The notes under the pieces: model-generated | What the model was told of the DNA's origin: nothing | The model's input: only the letters and a program-made list of their open reading frames with translations | Databases searched by the model: none | Origin: Sphingobacterium sp. | GTDB taxonomy: Bacteria > Bacteroidota > Bacteroidia > Sphingobacteriales > Sphingobacteriaceae | Length of the DNA: 37,166 nt | Direction of reading: 5' to 3' | Assembly (NCBI GenBank): GCA_022712315.1 | Contig: JALAGS010000207.1 | Location: forward strand, 1-37,166 | Shown: piece after piece, positions 31,975-37,166 of the stretch | Position numbering within the stretch: position 1 is the stretch's first letter | How the letters are laid out: each line of letters opens with the position of its first letter | Translations under genes and position numbers: made by a program

Positions 31975-33852
31975 CTAATAACCTGGATTTTGGATCAATT
32001 TTGTATTTCGATTAACCTCATCGCGATGTAATGACGTGTAGTACATCTTGTCATCCCAGTTCCTATTTTCGATACCTGGATCAATATTAGATACCGTATA
32101 TGTATAGGTGTAGTTATCGGGATTATATTGATAAAGAGTTACATTTTTACCCGCCTTAAGGGTTCCCGTTATGTTTATAATATTTGCTTTACGACCTATA
32201 GTTTCTGCGGCTATCATCCAGCGTCTGGCGTCGAAGAAGCGATGTTCTTCATAAGCTAATTCAATACGCCGTTCGTTTCTATAACGTGCTTTTAAAACGG
32301 CCCCAGTTTCGGCAGTTGGAATTGCAGGCATTCCAGCTCTAAAGCGGATCTTGTTTAACCATATTTTAGCTTCATTCTCCTCTCCCAATTCAAGACATGC
32401 TTCGACATAGTTCAATATCGCCTCTGTGTAACGAAACATTGGCCAAGGAATACGCTGCCTTGTGTTTTGGTCCTGCATTGTAGGATCCGGATCCGTAAAT
32501 TTACGAATGTAATAACCTGTCCGGGAACCATTCCAATCTTCTATCGGACTTTTTCTTGTATCAAGACCAAATTGGATAACCTTTTGTCCTTTGGCATTCA
32601 TTATTTCGTATTGACCAGTTTGAATTTGATTCGCCTTATCTCTTTCAGCGACATCGGCTGTCCTTGGTTTCCAATCCGCACCGTCATATAAAATTGTTGC
32701 CTTTAAACGTGGGTCGCGATTTTGATAAGGGCTGGCTGCCATAGTCGGATTTGACCAACTGAATTTTTGACCATCACTAGTCTCGTAGTCGTCTACCAAT
32801 AATTGTATTGGTGTATTTCCGGCCCAGTTATGATAGCCATTTGGACCATTGTCTCGCCCTACCCAGCCACCACGTTCATCTTTTTCGTCAATAAAGAATC
32901 TCCCCAGAATAATATCTTTTCCTGCTGTAAAATCAACTGTCTTGCTCCCTCCTCCTAACGATACGGCCATATAGTTGGCAGTACCATCATTAGGCGAAGC
33001 TGGTTGAGTTAAGTCTAACTTATAGGCGAATTCTGTATGCTCCAGTACTGCTTTTGCAGCGGCTTTTGCTTTTGTCCAGCGCTCCACCTGGTTGCCGCTC
33101 GTGTACATTAAATACGCTGGATTTTTATACCCTGCCAATAATGTCGACTTTGCTTTGGCTTTAGCTGCGTCATGGAGATCACTGGCAGCATATAATAACA
33201 CCCTTGATTTTAAAGCCAATACTGCAGTTTCATTTGCACGTCCTTTTGCCGATGAGGCGCCTTTTAACAAAAGAGCTGCGCTGTCTAGATCTTTCACGAT
33301 AGCATTGACACACTCCTCATAACTATTCCTCGGAACCATATAGTCTTTATCGTTTAATGTATATATCTTATTGTCGATAGGGATGCCACCATAAAAGCGT
33401 AAAAGCTGTTGATAATAATACCCACGTAGGAAATAAGCTTCACCTAGCAGCTTATCGGCTTTTGCTTTGTCAAACTTGGGTGTACTCAAATTGGAGATTG
33501 CAATGTTAGTTGCCCGGATGCGCGTATACATGCGACCATATTCGTAAGTATCCATGATATAGCCTTGATCAGCTGGATTTGATCGAGATTCGGTTACGGT
33601 ATTTATGCCCCGATTAGGGTGTGTAAACAAAGCTTCATCTGTCATGGATGCCATTTCTTGTTCATAAAAGCCTCCTACTCCAAAACCGTTATAGATTTCT
33701 GTCACGAAAGCCTCAGACAAACCGGCATCCGACCAAACGATCTCCTGTGGAACTTCACTGAGTGGCTTCGTGCTCACAAAATCATCATTACAAGCTTGTA
33801 ATGATGCAGAAAGTACAAGTAGTATAAGTGATATATTCTTAATTTTTTTCAT
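31975..33852 (-). CDS. RagB/SusD-family nutrient-binding outer-membrane lipoprotein
   Basis: The 625-residue protein has a lipoprotein signal ending LQAC (Cys21), and the SusD-type sequence NDDFVSTKPLSEV. The helical TPR-like core is visible in LLGEAYFLRGYYYQQLLRFYGGIPI and ALKSRVLLYAASDL, and the C-terminal part has MFRYTEAILNYVEACLELGE, WLNKIRFRAGMP and RRIELAYEEHRFFDARRWM, all typical of SusD/RagB. It caps the SusC barrel and binds the substrate on the cell surface. It starts 36 bp after the SusC stop. Confidence 0.95.
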   Translation of the reverse strand: MKKIKNISLILLVLSASLQACNDDFVSTKPLSEVPQEIVWSDAGLSEAFVTEIYNGFGVGGFYEQEMASMTDEALFTHPNRGINTVTESRSNPADQGYIMDTYEYGRMYTRIRATNIAISNLSTPKFDKAKADKLLGEAYFLRGYYYQQLLRFYGGIPIDNKIYTLNDKDYMVPRNSYEECVNAIVKDLDSAALLLKGASSAKGRANETAVLALKSRVLLYAASDLHDAAKAKAKSTLLAGYKNPAYLMYTSGNQVERWTKAKAAAKAVLEHTEFAYKLDLTQPASPNDGTANYMAVSLGGGSKTVDFTAGKDIILGRFFIDEKDERGGWVGRDNGPNGYHNWAGNTPIQLLVDDYETSDGQKFSWSNPTMAASPYQNRDPRLKATILYDGADWKPRTADVAERDKANQIQTGQYEIMNAKGQKVIQFGLDTRKSPIEDWNGSRTGYYIRKFTDPDPTMQDQNTRQRIPWPMFRYTEAILNYVEACLELGEENEAKIWLNKIRFRAGMPAIPTAETGAVLKARYRNERRIELAYEEHRFFDARRWMIAAETIGRKANIINITGTLKAGKNVTLYQYNPDNYTYTYTVSNIDPGIENRNWDDKMYYTSLHRDEVNRNTKLIQNPGY

Positions 33853-33888
33853 TTTTCTTCTTCATTAAGTTCTTAATATGACAGTTGG

Positions 33889-36800
33889 TTAGAACGATAA
33901 TAGTGCGCCAAAATTAATTAATCTTGCCTGCGGATAATATTGTCCTAATGCATTAACTGCCTCTGGATCATACATTTTGATCTTACTCCACGTAATTAAA
34001 TTCATGCCATTTGCATATAGACGTAAGGAACCAATGCCAATTTTACTACAAATGCTTGACGCTAGATTATATCCTATTTCCACATTTTTAAGCCGCAGAT
34101 AATCGGTGCTCCGCATCCAATAGGTATTGTTATAAGAATAATATTGATTGCCACGGTCTGTCAAACGTGGATAAACACTACTGGGGTTACTGATGCTCCA
34201 GCGTTTATCATAGAATTCTTCCACAAAATTTCCGATTGATCCAGATTCATCCGTTCCTACACGTATCTCCCCTCCTGTAGCTCCTTGAAATAGTACCGAT
34301 AGGTCAAAATCCTTATAGGTCAGACTAAAATTGAAACCTCCCTGAAAAGTTGGATCACTATTCTTGTCTCGCCTTACTTTATCATCAGGGGTAATCTTTC
34401 CGTCACCATTGAAATCTTTATATTTCATATCTCCAGGACGTAAAGTTTTTGTAATGGCACTATAGTCCAATTTATTGTTGGCGATATCTTCGATGTCACG
34501 GAATACGCCATCATAAACATAATAAATATCCGTTTTGATAGGTTTACCTGTACTTTGTTGCCATGCAGGAGCGCCTGGAGCTTCATCCCAAAAGATAATT
34601 TTGTTTTTAGCATAACCACCATTCATACCAACCGTGTATCCCAGATCTCCCACCTTGCCACGATAACCTAAGTTAAATTCCCAACCCTTGTTATCTACTT
34701 TACCAATATTTTCTGCTGGCAGTGTCATCCCTGTACTTTGTGGTATTGACGCATTTTTTCTCCACAGAATGGAATTACGGCGATTTTTAAAAATATCAAA
34801 CTCGAAATTCAGCTTTCCTTGTAAAAATTGAAAATCAAACCCTAAATTATAATTATTGGCAACCTCCCAGGTAATCATCTCATTAGGAACACGGCTTTCA
34901 AAAAGAGATTTGGCTAGCTTATCATTGACGACATAAGTGCCAAAGGAATAGGTTGAAAAATATTGATATTCTTGTAATTTATCATCATAATAGATGTTGT
35001 CATTACCCATCTGGCCATAGGAGGCACGGATCTTGAAATAATTAATTACAGGGACATTTTCCTTCCAGAAATTTTCTTCCGACACTACCCATCCCGCCAT
35101 AGCACCCGGAAAGAAACCAAACCGTTCACTTTCAGGAAACATATATGATCCGTCATAACGCCAAAGGAATTCTGCTATATACTTGCTTTTATAATTATAG
35201 CCAAACCGCCCAAAGTAATTTAACCTAGCTCTTTTCCATGCAGATCCGTCATTATTTTTTTCCTGTTCTCCACCCGCAAAAAGATAGTCGATCGCATTTG
35301 AAAGAAAATAACGACGATATGCGCTGAATTTATCATTATCAATTGTTTCTCTGTTAATACCGGCTATGGCATTTACCTGATGATCACCAAATTTCCTGTC
35401 AAAGCTCAAAATTCCACCAAGTAAGATGTTCAGCTGATCTTCATTGCTTTGGTTTAAATTGGGATCAGCAGGCCCACGTCGTCCAGGAACCAATTGCGGT
35501 GTGCTTCCATCGGCCTCATAAGCGCCCTGCCAAGAATACAAGGTCCAGGGAGTAACCCATGTTTTTTGATTTTTTACATATTTGTCGACAGAGGCATTAA
35601 GCGTTAATTTAAGACCATCAATCCAGGGATTTGTAATCTCAACCTGACCATTTGTTTGAAAATAGTAACGTTTATCGTGATCGTAACCTGTCGCATTGGT
35701 GGTAATTACTACCGGGTTTTCGCCATTTTCGATATCTGGTCCCGGCATTCCATTAGGCCATATTGCTGGTTGTGTTGGATTTCCCCGCATCAGCATTCTA
35801 AAGACCGTACCGGCACTCTTGGTCGGGAAATTCCGGTTTTCCTGTCTACCCAAAACACCGAACTGCGTTTTGATATATTGACTAATATTAGCATCCAGAT
35901 TAATCCTTAAGTCATACTGTTTATAACCTGTAGCCGAATTTTTATAATATGCATCCTGATTTTGATATCCCAATGACATCAGATACTTGACATCCTCAGT
36001 ACCGCCATTGATCTGGAGGTTGTGACGCTGTTGTGGTGACCAGTCTTTTAGCGTTGCCTTATACCAGTCGGTATTGGGATGCCCCCAAGGATCTGATCCG
36101 TCTTTGAACTTTTGGATATCTTCTGGTTTAAACGGAGCATCTAAAACTCCTCCACCTTGTTTATTGTAACTGCCTTTCTCGTTGATAGCTGTATAAGCAG
36201 CAGACCATTCTTCAACAGGAAGGTTATAAATTTCGAGCTCATTTCTAATTGCCGCAAATTGTGAGGCATCTGTTAATTTAGGAATAACGGTAGGTTGGGA
36301 ATACCCTTGATTGAACGTATAAGAAAACTGCGGTTTTCCTGTTTTTCCTCTTCTTGTCGTAACGAGAATAACACCATTTGCCGCTCTGGCTCCGTAAATA
36401 GCAGCAGAAGCATCTTTTAGAACGGAGATATTTTCTATATCTCGGGGATTAATACGATCAATTCCTCCTTCACGGGCAGGAACTCCATCAATAACTACTA
36501 AGGGACTGCTATTACCCAATGTATTTGTTCCCCGGATTTTGATATTGGAGCCATCATATCCAGGTTCAGCACTTCCATTGGTCGCTGTAACCCCTGGAAC
36601 TCGTCCTGTTAATGCATTGGAAACGTTCAGTGCCGGTGATTGAGCAAGGTCACTTCCTTTAACAGTGGCAACAGCACCTGTAACTGTTTCCTTACGTTGT
36701 TTCCCGTAACCAACAACAACGACTTCTTCGAGATTCGATTCAGAATTAAGAAGTGTGACATCTATCGCATGCCTTCCTTTTACAGATTCATCCATAGATT

Positions 36801-37104
36801 GCTTACCCACCATACGGAAGTTAATAGTTGCATTGCTAGGAACTTTGTCCAATTTGTACTTACCTTGCAGATCGGTTTTCGTTACTAAACTTGTTCCATT
36901 TACAGATACAGTTACTCCTGGGATTGGCATTCCAGTTTCATCATGTACCGTTCCAGAAACACTTAGCTCCTGCTGAAAGAGAATTCCGTGGCTTGCGAGG
37001 GTTGCAGCATCGACGATTTGAGGACTCAAGGCCACTAATGAGCACAATGATCCAGTCCAAAACGCTCTCTTCCATTGATTTGAGAAATAATGGCAGTTAA
37101 TCAT
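33889..37104 (-). CDS. SusC/RagA-family TonB-dependent outer-membrane transporter
   Basis: The 1071-residue protein has an export signal (~1-34), a CarboxypepD_reg domain (~48-120; SVSGTVHDETGMPIPGVTVSVNGT), the SusC signature EEVVVVGYGKQRKETVTGAVATV, a plug (SNALTGRVPGVTATNG, IRGTNTLGNSSPLVVIDGVPAREGG, ISVLKDASAAIYGARAANGVILVTT) and a ~800-residue barrel ending in Phe (LINFGALLSF). With SusD it imports oligomeric nutrients using TonB energy. The start ATG lies 62 bp from the window edge; genes upstream, including any sigma/anti-sigma pair or enzymes, are outside the window, so the substrate cannot be named. Confidence 0.95.
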   Translation of the reverse strand: MINCHYFSNQWKRAFWTGSLCSLVALSPQIVDAATLASHGILFQQELSVSGTVHDETGMPIPGVTVSVNGTSLVTKTDLQGKYKLDKVPSNATINFRMVGKQSMDESVKGRHAIDVTLLNSESNLEEVVVVGYGKQRKETVTGAVATVKGSDLAQSPALNVSNALTGRVPGVTATNGSAEPGYDGSNIKIRGTNTLGNSSPLVVIDGVPAREGGIDRINPRDIENISVLKDASAAIYGARAANGVILVTTRRGKTGKPQFSYTFNQGYSQPTVIPKLTDASQFAAIRNELEIYNLPVEEWSAAYTAINEKGSYNKQGGGVLDAPFKPEDIQKFKDGSDPWGHPNTDWYKATLKDWSPQQRHNLQINGGTEDVKYLMSLGYQNQDAYYKNSATGYKQYDLRINLDANISQYIKTQFGVLGRQENRNFPTKSAGTVFRMLMRGNPTQPAIWPNGMPGPDIENGENPVVITTNATGYDHDKRYYFQTNGQVEITNPWIDGLKLTLNASVDKYVKNQKTWVTPWTLYSWQGAYEADGSTPQLVPGRRGPADPNLNQSNEDQLNILLGGILSFDRKFGDHQVNAIAGINRETIDNDKFSAYRRYFLSNAIDYLFAGGEQEKNNDGSAWKRARLNYFGRFGYNYKSKYIAEFLWRYDGSYMFPESERFGFFPGAMAGWVVSEENFWKENVPVINYFKIRASYGQMGNDNIYYDDKLQEYQYFSTYSFGTYVVNDKLAKSLFESRVPNEMITWEVANNYNLGFDFQFLQGKLNFEFDIFKNRRNSILWRKNASIPQSTGMTLPAENIGKVDNKGWEFNLGYRGKVGDLGYTVGMNGGYAKNKIIFWDEAPGAPAWQQSTGKPIKTDIYYVYDGVFRDIEDIANNKLDYSAITKTLRPGDMKYKDFNGDGKITPDDKVRRDKNSDPTFQGGFNFSLTYKDFDLSVLFQGATGGEIRVGTDESGSIGNFVEEFYDKRWSISNPSSVYPRLTDRGNQYYSYNNTYWMRSTDYLRLKNVEIGYNLASSICSKIGIGSLRLYANGMNLITWSKIKMYDPEAVNALGQYYPQARLINFGALLSF

Positions 37105-37166
37105 AAAAACTGTTTAATTGTTTAAATTTTGTATTTAATTAGTTATTTTTTTTACCTCTACAAGAC

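Overview
The window looks like chromosomal DNA of a Bacteroidota bacterium of the Sphingobacteriaceae, most likely Sphingobacterium or a close relative. The evidence is a SusC/SusD pair, a GLPGLI-family protein next to a PF14905-type outer-membrane receptor, CarboxypepD_reg domains, AT-rich intergenic DNA without strong Shine-Dalgarno sites, and several promoters of the Bacteroidota type TTG-N17-19-TAnnTTTG. The best promoter lies just before the tRNA-Ser gene. The species call is an inference from gene content.

Layout. Positions 1-5.7 kb are housekeeping: the end of a Fur-family gene, purA, pabB, a short TatD-like hydrolase and tcdA (+), then a BON-domain lipoprotein and a GreA-like factor (-), then tRNA-Ser(GGA). 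Positions 6.1-8.1 kb hold a two-gene signalling operon: a histidine kinase with a recognisable blue-light LOV domain and a single-domain response regulator. Positions 8.1-16.0 kb are accessory metabolism: two GNAT acetyltransferases, an SDR oxidoreductase, a secreted glycoside-hydrolase-like protein with a perfect LacI-type palindrome upstream, a MORN-like secreted protein, an AraC regulator and a secreted epoxide hydrolase. Positions 16.2-17.4 kb hold two small exported thiol proteins (DsbD-alpha-like and DUF1223-like).

Positions 17.1-22.0 kb carry the most notable locus. On the minus strand lie an ethanolamine-type permease, a glutamine-synthetase-like gamma-glutamyl-amine ligase, an iron-type alcohol dehydrogenase and the first ~60 codons of a PuuD-type gamma-glutamyl hydrolase. 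A divergent Lrp/AsnC regulator flanks them. This reads as a microcompartment-free amino-alcohol (probably ethanolamine) catabolic operon working through gamma-glutamylated intermediates. It has been cut: the PuuD fragment runs tail-to-tail into a DUF1223 gene that also lost its C-terminus, so a deletion or rearrangement probably removed the pathway's last steps.

Positions 22.1-31.5 kb contain a YdcF/SanA-like protein, a CPA1 Na+/H+ antiporter, a small unknown, a three-gene export operon (unknown secreted protein, GLPGLI protein, TonB-dependent-receptor-like barrel), and a FadR-type regulator followed by an Fsr-type MFS exporter. The last two share a nearly identical promoter/operator block. 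Positions 31.5-32.0 kb are non-coding, with imperfect 25-bp inverted ends and nested palindromes (possible MITE or insertion-sequence relic). The window ends with a SusC/SusD nutrient-uptake pair on the minus strand. No intact transposase, CRISPR array, rRNA or replication origin was seen.
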